Shown here: piece after piece, positions 43,278 through 51,909 of the stretch
How the letters are laid out: each line of letters begins with the position of its first letter
How positions within the stretch are numbered: position 1 is the first letter of the stretch
Assembly: GCA_013204045.1 (NCBI GenBank)
Contig: JABMOQ010000079.1
Coordinates: 1-55,244 of the forward strand
Origin: Rhodospirillaceae bacterium
GTDB taxonomy: Bacteria > Pseudomonadota > Alphaproteobacteria > Rhodospirillales > JABHCV01
Direction: 5' to 3'
Length of the DNA stretch: 55,244 nucleotides
Position numbers and translations under genes: made by a program
The notes under the pieces: model-generated
The model's input: the letters and a program-made list of their open reading frames with translations, nothing else
Database searches by the model: none
Told to the model about the DNA's origin: nothing

Positions 43278-43645
43278 GGCCCTCTATAACGCGAACCTGT
43301 CGTTCTGATTACAGAATTAATGTGGACACGCCGGAAGTACGTTGCAAGTGCTAACAGGAAACCATTGTATCCGAATGTCCACTTTTTGCTAAAAACCGAA
43401 GTGCTAGTCACCTTCCGAAAATAGCTTCTTTTCTATGCTTAACGGACATTAAATGTCGGAATGTTTGCTTATCGGGGCTAGAACGGAAATCATTCGAGTG
43501 AGTAAATATGTTTGGAACTAACCCAAAGCTGTCAAAAACATCTTTGGTTCGAATCTAATGCCCTCCGTTTTTATAATTTCTTATGCCGGTATGAAGATTG
43601 CTATGCTAGATTTCAGGTCAATCACTCAGAGTTCAACAAAATAAT
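43278..43645. other. AT-rich gap with repeat copy D, no gene
   Basis: 368 bases between the ferredoxin fragment and the MFS gene. It holds repeat copy D, a related inverted piece at about 43354-43385 (GAATGTCCACTTTTTGCT), and a phrase GGTTCGAATC at 43546-43555 that looks like a tRNA T loop but has no stems. No open frame resembles a protein. Confidence 0.5.
43427..43490 (+). repeat. Dispersed intergenic repeat, copy D
   Basis: Reads TTCTTTTCTATGCTTAACGG, ACATTAAATGTCGGAATG, TTTGCTTATCGGGGCTAGAA, CGG. The first 25 bases are nearly the same as copy B at 3963. It contains the perfect palindrome GACATTAAATGTC (43445-43457). Confidence 0.7.
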
Positions 43646-44887
43646 ATGGCAGCTGCAATTGTACCGATTGCAACACTTCTATTGAGTGTTGCTCTTCTGC
43701 TTATGGGCAACGGTCTTCAAGGCACATTACTACCTGTAAGGGCTCAACTCGAAGACTTCGGTGCCCTTAATATTGGCATCCTCGGTTCATCCTATTTTAT
43801 GGGTTTTGCGCTAGGTTGTTTTTTGGGACCTAGGGCAGTAGAGCGAGTCGGCCATATTCGCGTGTTCACTGCTATGGTTGCCATTGCCTCAACCGTATCG
43901 ATTCTTCACGTTCTCATCTTATCACCGCAGATGTGGTGGGTATTCAGGGGGATTTCAGGATTTTGTTTTGCCACGCTGTATATGGTCATTGAAAGTTGGC
44001 TGAACGAAAAATCAACGAACAAGACGCGCGGCCTGATCTTTTCGATATATACGATCATTAATCTTACGGTGATCACCATTGGTCAAATGTTGCTAACGCT
44101 CGCTGATCCGCTTACCTTCACGCTTTTCGGGCTTGCCTCGGTCCTCGTTTCCCTTTCGACTGTACCGGTAGCCTTAACGAAGGCCTCGCCTCCCGCCCAC
44201 ATGACAGCTATCCAAATTCGCCCAGGATATCTTTTCAAGATTTCTCCTGTCGGGCTTATCGGTGGCCTGGCTGTCGGCTTGGCCAACGGTTCATTTTGGG
44301 CGCTGGCGCCGGTTTTTGCCCAAGGCGCAAATGGGGATGTTTCCTCGGCTGCAATTTTCATGAGCGTGGTTGTCATCGCCGGCGCTGTGGGGCAATATCC
44401 CTTAGGCAGGTTGTCTGACCACGTTGATCGCCGCAAAGTTATCATTCTGGCATCATTAGGAGCTGCAATGGCGGGGGTCGGCCTCGCTCTCATTGGTCAC
44501 CACTCGGGTCCCGGTTTTTTCGGGGTAGCCGCCCTCTTCGGATTTTTCGCTTTTCCAATTTATGCTTTGGCAGTTGCTCATTTGAATGATTTTGTCGAAG
44601 CGGATGGCTTTGTTGAGGCCGCAAGTGGCTTGCTCTTGGTGTTCGCTGCAGGGGCAGTGGTTGGTCCATTGATCGCGTCGATTTTGATGCGCTACTACGG
44701 GGTTAATGCTCTCTTTGCTTATACGGCTACTGTTCATATAGCCATGGCGGCTTATGCATTTTACAGACTGCACAAACGCGCTCCTACATTGGAAGAAGAG
44801 CGTACCCACTTTGTCGATAGCATCCGCGTAGCTCAAACCGTTTCCGCCATCAATCCACTTTCTGATCTGAGTGACACAAAACCATAA
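43646..44887 (+). CDS. MFS transporter (YcaD-like)
   Basis: 413 residues with about 12 hydrophobic segments. LLMGNGLQGTLLPVRAQLED near the start, FGALNIGILGSSYFMGFALG, the loop GPRAVERVGHIRVF (MFS motif A-like), the second-half loop GRLSDHVDRRKVI, and FWALAPVFAQGA in segment 7 fit the YcaD/YfkF branch. Substrate unknown. The coding sequence is visibly AT-richer in third positions than the core (many tt/at codons), indicating recent acquisition. It is alone, with debris on both sides. Confidence 0.82.
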   Translation: MAAAIVPIATLLLSVALLLMGNGLQGTLLPVRAQLEDFGALNIGILGSSYFMGFALGCFLGPRAVERVGHIRVFTAMVAIASTVSILHVLILSPQMWWVFRGISGFCFATLYMVIESWLNEKSTNKTRGLIFSIYTIINLTVITIGQMLLTLADPLTFTLFGLASVLVSLSTVPVALTKASPPAHMTAIQIRPGYLFKISPVGLIGGLAVGLANGSFWALAPVFAQGANGDVSSAAIFMSVVVIAGAVGQYPLGRLSDHVDRRKVIILASLGAAMAGVGLALIGHHSGPGFFGVAALFGFFAFPIYALAVAHLNDFVEADGFVEAASGLLLVFAAGAVVGPLIASILMRYYGVNALFAYTATVHIAMAAYAFYRLHKRAPTLEEERTHFVDSIRVAQTVSAINPLSDLSDTKP

Positions 44888-45109
44888 AAATGTTTCACAA
44901 GTGCTTTTTGATCACTAAGAGCGCTTTAGCCAGTTAGTGCTGTCAGATCAAACCAACTTTGACGGCCATATCGTGAAATTATAAAGTTTCAGGATGAAAA
45001 ATTGTAATCCCTTTCGCTATTGCAAAACGTCTCTTGAAGTTATCCGCCTAAACCCCGTCCACCCGGCGCCATCCACCCTGGGGGAATTAACGGCGGTCCA
45101 GGTCCAATA

Positions 45110-45229
45110 ATGGTGGTGACCTCAACTGATCCTCATTCATAAGTTAGGCCTGTTCTGGTTATGGGCCTGTTTGGACCGGGCGGCAAACTCATTCGGCGTG
45201 AGCCCGTCGAGGCTCGAATGAGGATAAGT
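45110..45229 (-). pseudogene. IS3-family transposase C-terminal stump (left, minus strand)
   Basis: Minus-strand translation gives YPHSSLDGLTPNEFAARSKQ then AHNQNRPNL and stop (TGA at 45137-45139), the very end of an IS3-type orfB integrase. Upstream of YPHSS the similarity stops, so only about 30 residues remain. The 3' flank GAATGAGGATCAGTTGAGGTCA resembles an IS3 right end. A second stump, in inverted orientation, is at 55169-55233; the shared core is TCCAAACAGGCCCATAACCA plus GAACAGGCC. Confidence 0.85.
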
Positions 45230-45264
45230 TGCGGAGCACGTCATATCTTCTGGTTAGCATGATG

Positions 45265-45308
45265 GGTTTTTTGCCCGGAAAAGGGCCACACCCGTAGGTG
45301 TGACCCTC
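45265..45308 (-). terminator. Rho-independent terminator of groES-groEL
   Basis: On the minus strand, GGGTCACACC-TACG-GGTGTGGCCC (45308 to 45285) is followed by TTTTCC and then GGGCAAAAAACCC. The ten-pair stem with one wobble/mismatch and the T run 30 bases after the groEL stop is a clear terminator. Confidence 0.8.
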
Positions 45309-45337
45309 TATCAAGATAGAATTCTAGGCCATCAGTT

Positions 45338-46984
<1,647 letters not shown>

Positions 46985-47272
46985 TTATTCGATGATGCCG
47001 AGAATGTCGGTTTCTTTCATGATCAACAGGTCATCCCCGTTAATCTTGACTTCAGTGCCGGACCATTTTCCAAACAGGATACGATCACCTTTTTTAACAT
47101 CCAATGGAGTCACTGTTCCGTCTTCGGTGACGACACCGCCGCCTGACGCAATGACTTTGCCCTCCATAGGCTTTTCCTGCACGGTTTCGGGAATTATGAT
47201 TCCGCCCGCCGTTTTCTCTTTCTGGTCCACGCGCTTTACAAGCACGCGGTCATGAAGGGGCCTGAATTTCAT
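46985..47272 (-). CDS. groS: Co-chaperonin GroES
   Basis: 95 residues, usual size. [20 protein letters not shown] at the start, the mobile loop [20 protein letters not shown], and [19 protein letters not shown]. It caps the GroEL ring. It is first in the operon, with a CIRCE element and an RpoH-like promoter upstream. Confidence 0.97.
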   Translation of the reverse strand: MKFRPLHDRVLVKRVDQKEKTAGGIIIPETVQEKPMEGKVIASGGGVVTEDGTVTPLDVKKGDRILFGKWSGTEVKINGDDLLIMKETDILGIIE

Positions 47273-47320
47273 CGTTCACACTCCATTATATATTTGAAAA
47301 CACTAATAGTTTTACAGATT

Positions 47321-47347
47321 TTAGCACTCTGGTTCGGCGAGTGCTAA
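47321..47347. promoter_or_regulatory. CIRCE operator (HrcA site) upstream of groES
   Basis: TTAGCACTC-N9-GAGTGCTAA, a perfect match to the CIRCE inverted repeat bound by the HrcA repressor. It lies 49 bases upstream of the groES start and just downstream of the RpoH-like promoter, the expected place for repression of groESL. Confidence 0.97.
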
Positions 47348-47349
47348 GG

Positions 47350-47378
47350 AGATGGGGAAAAATTATTGAACTGTCAAG
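47350..47378 (-). promoter_or_regulatory. RpoH (sigma-32)-type promoter of groESL
   Basis: On the minus strand, CTTGAC (47378-47373), a 15-base spacer and CCCCATCT (47357-47350) match the sigma-32 consensus (CTTGAA and CCCCATNT). Start of transcription would fall in the CIRCE element. Dual RpoH and HrcA control of groESL is known in alphaproteobacteria. Confidence 0.75.
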
Positions 47379-47556
47379 ATGGCCCGGCAGGTATATTTTA
47401 GAGCAAGCACAGGGGAGTTGAACCAGCCCTCATTTTGCTTGGCACCAGACATCGACTTGGGTTTAGGCACCCCAAATAACAATTAGGTCACTTGTTGGAC
47501 GTACTGGACCGGGGCTTGCCAATAAAGGGGTCTGAGTGGTGGGTGTTTTACCACGC

Positions 47557-47883
47557 TCAATCCTCAGACTTTGCCAGTGTCCGCGCGATGCACTGACGCA
47601 CGTCTTCTGGCTGTGCGCTGACCGCGTTGGCGAGGCAACGGAGTTGGTATCGCAATCCATGCACCTGATCGAGGAGCGGCAAGATCACGTCCATGGCGTC
47701 CTCGTCCAGTTCAAGTTCGGTCGAGAACTCGTAGATAAGCCCGACCCGGGCAACGTCGATCTCACGGAACTGGTAGCCACTTAGGCCCCGTTCGGGTATC
47801 ACCCAGCCCCGCTCAACCCAAACGTGGAGTGTCTTGCGTCGAAGCCCCCTATAACGACTGAGAATTTCCACTTCTCCCATCAT
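47557..47883 (-). CDS. cbpM: Chaperone modulator CbpM
   Basis: 108 residues from ATG at 47883 (MMGEVEILSRYRGLRRKTLH). A MerR-like helical protein: WVERGWVIPERGLSGYQFRE, IDVARVGLIYEFSTELELDE and DVILPLLDQVHGLRYQLRCL are the CbpM pattern. CbpM binds the J domain of CbpA and inhibits it. It follows cbpA on the same strand, separated by four bases, the usual pairing. Confidence 0.85.
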   Translation of the reverse strand: MMGEVEILSRYRGLRRKTLHVWVERGWVIPERGLSGYQFREIDVARVGLIYEFSTELELDEDAMDVILPLLDQVHGLRYQLRCLANAVSAQPEDVRQCIARTLAKSED

Positions 47884-47887
47884 TGCG

Positions 47888-48799
47888 TCATCCTTCCATA
47901 CCTTGTCGTGGGTCGTAGCTGTGGTCTTTGCTCCAGTCCTCAAGGAAGGATTCTAGCATCGCATCCGACTTCTTCGGCAACATGACGCTAAGGGTCACCA
48001 ATTGATCGCCAGCAGCGTTTTTGCCATGCGCCGCTATGCCCTTACCCTTGATTCTGAGAGTGTCACCGGTATTTGACCCGGGCGGGATTGTCATCGAAAT
48101 CGAGCCCCGAACCGTCGACACATGTACCTTCGCGCCGAGTACAGCCTCATTGAGGGCTACCGGAAGTTTGACCAGAATATCCCGCCCCTGACGGCGGAAC
48201 GTCCGGTGTGGTTTGATGTGGACCTCGACATGAGCGTCGCCTGCAGAGCCGCCGCCGAGCCCTGGCATACCCTTGCCCCGAAGCCTCAGTATTTGGCCGT
48301 CGCGGTGGCCGACCGGGATAGTGATATCGAGGGTCTTGCCGTCGGGCATGGTGACTCGCTTTGTGGCACCGTTAACAGCCTCCAGAAAGGATATCTCCAT
48401 CCGGTAACCGATGTCGCCGCCCTGCATGCGGATGTGCGCCTTCTCGCCACCATGTTGCTGAGCTCGAAAGATATCAGAGAAGATATCTCCAAGGTCGTCG
48501 AACCCGGCGCTCGACGCATACGGATGATCGCCGCCGGCGTCGGCGTATTCGCGATAGAACTGGCGTGGCGTCTCCTTGCCTTCGGCGTCGATCTCGCCAG
48601 CATCATATTGACGGCGTTTTTCTTCGTCGGACAGGACGTTGTAGGCCGCCTGTATCTTCCTAAACGTTTTTTCCGAAGCTTTGTCGCCGGGATTGAGGTC
48701 CGGGTGGTGTTTCTTGGCATGCAAACGATGCGCTTTTTTAATTTCCGCCTTTGACGCATCCTTCTTGACGCCGAGCACTTCATAAAGTTTTTCCGTCAC
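47888..48799 (-). CDS. cbpA: DnaJ-family co-chaperone CbpA
   Basis: 303 residues from GTG at 48799 with GGAG seven bases upstream. J domain (about 3-70) with HAKKHHPDLNPGDKASEKTF, although the HPD tripeptide is present as HHPDL; no zinc-finger, but a Gly-rich linker and two C-terminal beta domains (KRVTMPDGKTLDITIPVGHR, LRLRGKGMPGLGGGSAGDAH, GSISMTIPPGSNTGDTLRIKGKG). This is the curved-DNA-binding CbpA layout. It stimulates DnaK and, in stationary phase, binds DNA. Cotranscribed with cbpM. Confidence 0.9.
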   Translation of the reverse strand: MTEKLYEVLGVKKDASKAEIKKAHRLHAKKHHPDLNPGDKASEKTFRKIQAAYNVLSDEEKRRQYDAGEIDAEGKETPRQFYREYADAGGDHPYASSAGFDDLGDIFSDIFRAQQHGGEKAHIRMQGGDIGYRMEISFLEAVNGATKRVTMPDGKTLDITIPVGHRDGQILRLRGKGMPGLGGGSAGDAHVEVHIKPHRTFRRQGRDILVKLPVALNEAVLGAKVHVSTVRGSISMTIPPGSNTGDTLRIKGKGIAAHGKNAAGDQLVTLSVMLPKKSDAMLESFLEDWSKDHSYDPRQGMEG

Positions 48800-48876
48800 G
48801 GCTTAACTCCATCGGCTTGAATTTAATAGACTACCCGCTTGGGGGGTGTTTTGATCACCTGTATGTCTAGATTTAG

Positions 48877-49254
48877 TATCTAGATATAATTCGCGTCCGT
48901 CACGCAGGATTTTTGATCTATCCGGAAGGGAACTTCATCGAGGCTTCTAACGACACCCCGTTTTTCCAGATTGGAGAGACTAAATATGGCCGCCCCATTC
49001 TTGTTCGGGCCTACGATGCCGATATGACATTCGAGGATGCCGCCAAGCCGCTGATGGTGTCCTTCGATTCGACAATCAAGGCCAACCTGTCCGTCGGATT
49101 GCTGCTTGACCTGCAAACTTACGAGGTTGACAGCATGCATATCGGACACACCCTGCGGATTGAGGCTGACGACCCCTATTTTCAATCCATTTCGGAAGGT
49201 TGGGGCGAGGCTCTGAAACAGGCTTTTCACTCACTGCCTGACTTCAAGTTCTAG
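48877..49254 (+). pseudogene. 3' fragment of Anbu (proteasome-like) peptidase
   Basis: The frame from the stop at 48874 runs FLIYPEGNFIEASNDTPFFQ, IGETKYGRPILVRAYDAD, FEDAAKPLMVSFDSTIKANL, EADDPYFQSISEGWGEALKQ. This is the C-terminal half of the Anbu family, a self-compartmentalising bacterial relative of the proteasome beta subunit, normally about 240-250 residues. The N-terminal Thr/Ser-containing catalytic half is absent; before FLIYPEG there is unrelated AT-rich sequence. The family is often next to transglutaminase and alpha-E genes, not present here. The end overlaps the convergent CDF gene by four bases. Confidence 0.8.
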
Positions 49255-50201
49255 AGTCCTCCTCCGCGCGGCGATGCCGCGTCCAAGCCGTGACTTTGCC
49301 AACTCTGGGCTTCGATGAATACCCGCGCCACCTGAGGGTAAGTAGTTTTGATTTCTTTTTCCATCAGGGAAATAGCTTCTTCGACCTGCCTGGAATCAAA
49401 CGTATCGTCGAAATCGAGACTCAGGGTGACCAGCACATCCTCGGGACCCAAATGCATGGTAAGAAGTTCATTTACGGCGAGAATTCCGGCTTGTCCTGCA
49501 ACAACTTCACGGATGCCCAGGACGACTTTTTTTGATGCCCCCTCGCCGATCAGAAGGCCTTTGCTTTCGTAGGCAAGCAGAACAGCAACCCCGGCCAGGA
49601 TAATCCCGATAACCACTGAGGCCACGCCATCCAGTATCGGCATGTCAAGAAGATCGCTGGAAACAATTCCGGCAAAAGCCACCAAAAGCCCCAATAGCGC
49701 CGCCGTGTCTTCGAAAAGCACAGTGAAAACCGTAGGATCCTTGCTCATATGAATAGCTTCGAGAAAACTCCGGCTTCCTTGGGTCTTCTTGAATTCCCTG
49801 AAGGCGACGTACCAGGCCGCCGCCTCGAAAATAACGGCGAAGCCAATGACGATGTAGTTGACGTAGGCGTTCTCGACAGGCTCAGGGGCGGAAATCTTCT
49901 GGATGCCGCCGTAAATGGAAATTCCGCCACCGACAGCAAAAATCAGGATGGCGACAACGAAGGTCCAGAAATAGAGCTCCATACTGTAACCAAACGGGTG
50001 GGTGTCATCCGGTTCTCGGTTGGCGCGCTTCATTCCATAAAGCAACAGTCCCTGGTTACCGGTATCGACGATCGAGTGAATTGCCTCGCTCAACATGGCG
50101 GAACTGCCGGTTATCGCCGCCGCGCCAAATTTGGTCACCGCTATCAGCGCATTTCCGGCCAGGGCGGCGTAAATCACTTTCTTGGAGCCGTGGGTGGCCA
50201 T
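49251..50201 (-). CDS. Cation diffusion facilitator (CDF) metal transporter
   Basis: 316 residues from ATG at 50201 (MATHGSKKVIYAALAGN). About five to six membrane helices; the metal site is visible as SEAIHSIVDTGNQ (His and Asp of helix 2) and ILDGVASVVIGIILAG (Asp of helix 5). The C-terminal cytoplasmic domain (VLVTLSLDFDDTFDSRQVEE) is the ferredoxin-like dimer domain. Likely exports Zn, Mn, Fe or Co in exchange for protons; the sequence does not tell which. It is convergent with the Anbu fragment. Confidence 0.88.
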   Translation of the reverse strand: MATHGSKKVIYAALAGNALIAVTKFGAAAITGSSAMLSEAIHSIVDTGNQGLLLYGMKRANREPDDTHPFGYSMELYFWTFVVAILIFAVGGGISIYGGIQKISAPEPVENAYVNYIVIGFAVIFEAAAWYVAFREFKKTQGSRSFLEAIHMSKDPTVFTVLFEDTAALLGLLVAFAGIVSSDLLDMPILDGVASVVIGIILAGVAVLLAYESKGLLIGEGASKKVVLGIREVVAGQAGILAVNELLTMHLGPEDVLVTLSLDFDDTFDSRQVEEAISLMEKEIKTTYPQVARVFIEAQSWQSHGLDAASPRGGGL

Positions 50202-50545
50202 GATAAATTTCCTGCAATCTAGGCGCTGGAATTTCCGTTGATCGATCCGTTTCACTTGCGCGCAGACCATAACATGTGAAAGCGTAGCGTGACGGTGAAA
50301 AACGTGGTTTTCTATTCACTTAAATCAATTTCCATTGAGCCGCGATTCGAGGCGAGGCCTGTATATCGTCGAATGGGACTGAACGGAATAAACAAAAGTA
50401 CAATTGGGGCAATTTTTAGTGACTGGAAAACCCAACCTGCAGGGCGTAGTTGATTTGTTCATAGACTGAAATCGGTTAATCCGCCGTCAGGGGAAATAAT
50501 TAATACTGAGCTTATAAGTCGAATTCTAAAATGAAATGAAACCGC
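50202..50545. other. Intergenic stretch without recognisable features
   Basis: 344 bases between divergent transcription units, AT-rich after 50270. It should carry the promoter of the CDF gene. I see no repeat, operator or gene. The right end is the break point before the GGDEF fragment. Confidence 0.4.
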
Positions 50546-50890
50546 GTGCTGTGCATAGTTGCTGACAAAATATCCGCCTCCGCCCGCAAAACGGACCTTG
50601 CGGCCCGGCTTGGCGGCGACGAATTTGCTGTCGTCCTTCCCGAAACGGCATACGATGGTGCCGGGTCCGCCTTCCGGAAAATTCAGGGCGAGGTCAACCA
50701 GGCCATGAAGGCAAACGGCTGGGGTGTGACAATGAGTGTCGGTGCCCTGACCTATACCATTTTGCCAGAGGATGCCGGTATATTGATAGCGGAAGCCGAC
50801 GCCCTTATGTATTACGTCATGCGGACCAGCAAGAACAATATCGTGCACGAACGGCACGATGGGCCCACCGAACGATCCGAACTGGACTGA
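50546..50890 (+). pseudogene. Half GGDEF domain (diguanylate cyclase fragment)
   Basis: The frame gives VADKISASARKTDLAARLGG, DEFAVVLPETAYDGAGSAFR, MSVGALTYTILPEDA, LIAEADALMYYVMRTSKNN. The signature RLGGDEF and the following VGAxT, ADALMY and SKNN parts are good, but everything N-terminal to the signature (substrate helices and sensor) is missing: an in-frame stop at 50537 lies just before. The remaining piece cannot cyclise GTP. It stops 13 bases before the zntB-like gene, so the fragment may still be transcribed. Confidence 0.8.
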
Positions 50891-50903
50891 TTGGAAAGAA
50901 AAC

Positions 50904-51896
50904 ATGACCGAGCATTCTGAACTCATCTGCGCCTATCTGCTGGATGGCACGGGAGCCGGGCAATCGCTCGACTGGTCGGGGGTCAACAGTTGGAAGCCAG
51001 GCCAGGCCAAGCTCTGGATTCATCTCGATTGCACCCACGAGAATACGGATGCCTGGCTGCGCGAACACAGTGGCCTCGATACCTTCGTGATCGATGGTCT
51101 GATAGCAAGCGAGACGCGCCCGCGGTGCGATTGGTATGCGGACGGAATCCTGATCATACTGCGCGGGATCAACCTCAACGCGGGGGCCCAGCCCGACGAC
51201 ATGGTTTCGCTCCGAATATGGATCGATAAACACAGGGTTATTTCGACGCGATTTAGGAATCTTATGGCCGTAGAGGATATTCGCCAGCAATTGGCGACAG
51301 GCAGGGGCCCGGTATCGACTGGCCATCTGGTGGCCCGTCTGGCGGCAAGCCTGACAGAACGGATGGGGCCCACGATCGATGACTTGGGTGATCAGGTAGC
51401 AAGCCTGGAAGACCTGCTGGTCGGCGGCGACGGAAGCGAAAAACTGGAGCTGCGGGACGTACGCCATAAGCTCGTCAACTTTCGGCGCCTGGCGATTTCG
51501 CTACGGCGCTATATTACGCCCCAACGCGAAGCGCTGAACCGCCTGTCGCAAATGGAGGAGGCGTGGCTTGATGACCGAGTGCGTGGACGCCTACGCGAAA
51601 CGATCGACCGGGTTACCCGGATTACCGAAGAACTGGACGAGGTGCGCGAACGCTCAGCAGTGGTGCAGGATGAACTGATGAATCGCATATCCCAAAGAAT
51701 GGAACGCACCATGTATGTCCTGACGGTGGTCGCCACCGTAATGCTGCCGCTGGGCTTTCTTACCGGGTTGCTCGGCATCAACGTTGGCGGTATGCCCGGC
51801 GCCGAAACCGGGTGGGCGTTTTGGGCGGTCTGTGCCATGTTAACGGTTCTGGTCGCAATCGAGATATTGGTCATGCGTCGTTTCAAGTGGATTTGA
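50904..51896 (+). CDS. zntB: ZntB/CorA-family divalent cation transporter
   Basis: 330 residues from ATG at 50904 (MTEHSELICAYLLDGTGAGQ). A long cytoplasmic domain with helical part (LRDVRHKLVNFRRLAISLRR) and two C-terminal membrane helices; the pore signature appears as LTGLLGINVGGMPG (GIN in place of CorA GMN), as in ZntB. A final RRFKWI tail is typical. ZntB transports Zn2+ (direction argued in the literature). It precedes mscS by 13 bases. Confidence 0.88.
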   Translation: MTEHSELICAYLLDGTGAGQSLDWSGVNSWKPGQAKLWIHLDCTHENTDAWLREHSGLDTFVIDGLIASETRPRCDWYADGILIILRGINLNAGAQPDDMVSLRIWIDKHRVISTRFRNLMAVEDIRQQLATGRGPVSTGHLVARLAASLTERMGPTIDDLGDQVASLEDLLVGGDGSEKLELRDVRHKLVNFRRLAISLRRYITPQREALNRLSQMEEAWLDDRVRGRLRETIDRVTRITEELDEVRERSAVVQDELMNRISQRMERTMYVLTVVATVMLPLGFLTGLLGINVGGMPGAETGWAFWAVCAMLTVLVAIEILVMRRFKWI

Positions 51897-51909
51897 TGGT
51901 ATACGTTTG

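Larger units (their letters stand above)
44888..45337. other. Gap with IS3 stump and groEL terminator
   Basis: 450 bases. From left: an AT-rich stretch with a small inverted repeat CACTAA...TTAGTG, a short GC-rich piece without coding sense, the stump of an IS3-family transposase tail (45110-45229) and the groESL terminator (45265-45308). Confidence 0.5.

Noticed and set aside
43089-43289. Plus-strand open frame over the ferredoxin region
   Set aside because: The minus strand encodes the clear Cys motifs of FdxA; the plus frame is its antisense.
43543-43567. tRNA-like T-loop sequence GGTTCGAATC followed by CCTCCG
   Set aside because: No T stem, anticodon arm or acceptor stem can be formed with the sequence before it; possibly a trace of an attachment site, but too short to claim.
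47463-47660. Open frame of 65 codons in the gap between groES and cbpM
   Set aside because: Low-complexity and overlapping cbpM in another frame; no ribosome site or recognisable sequence.
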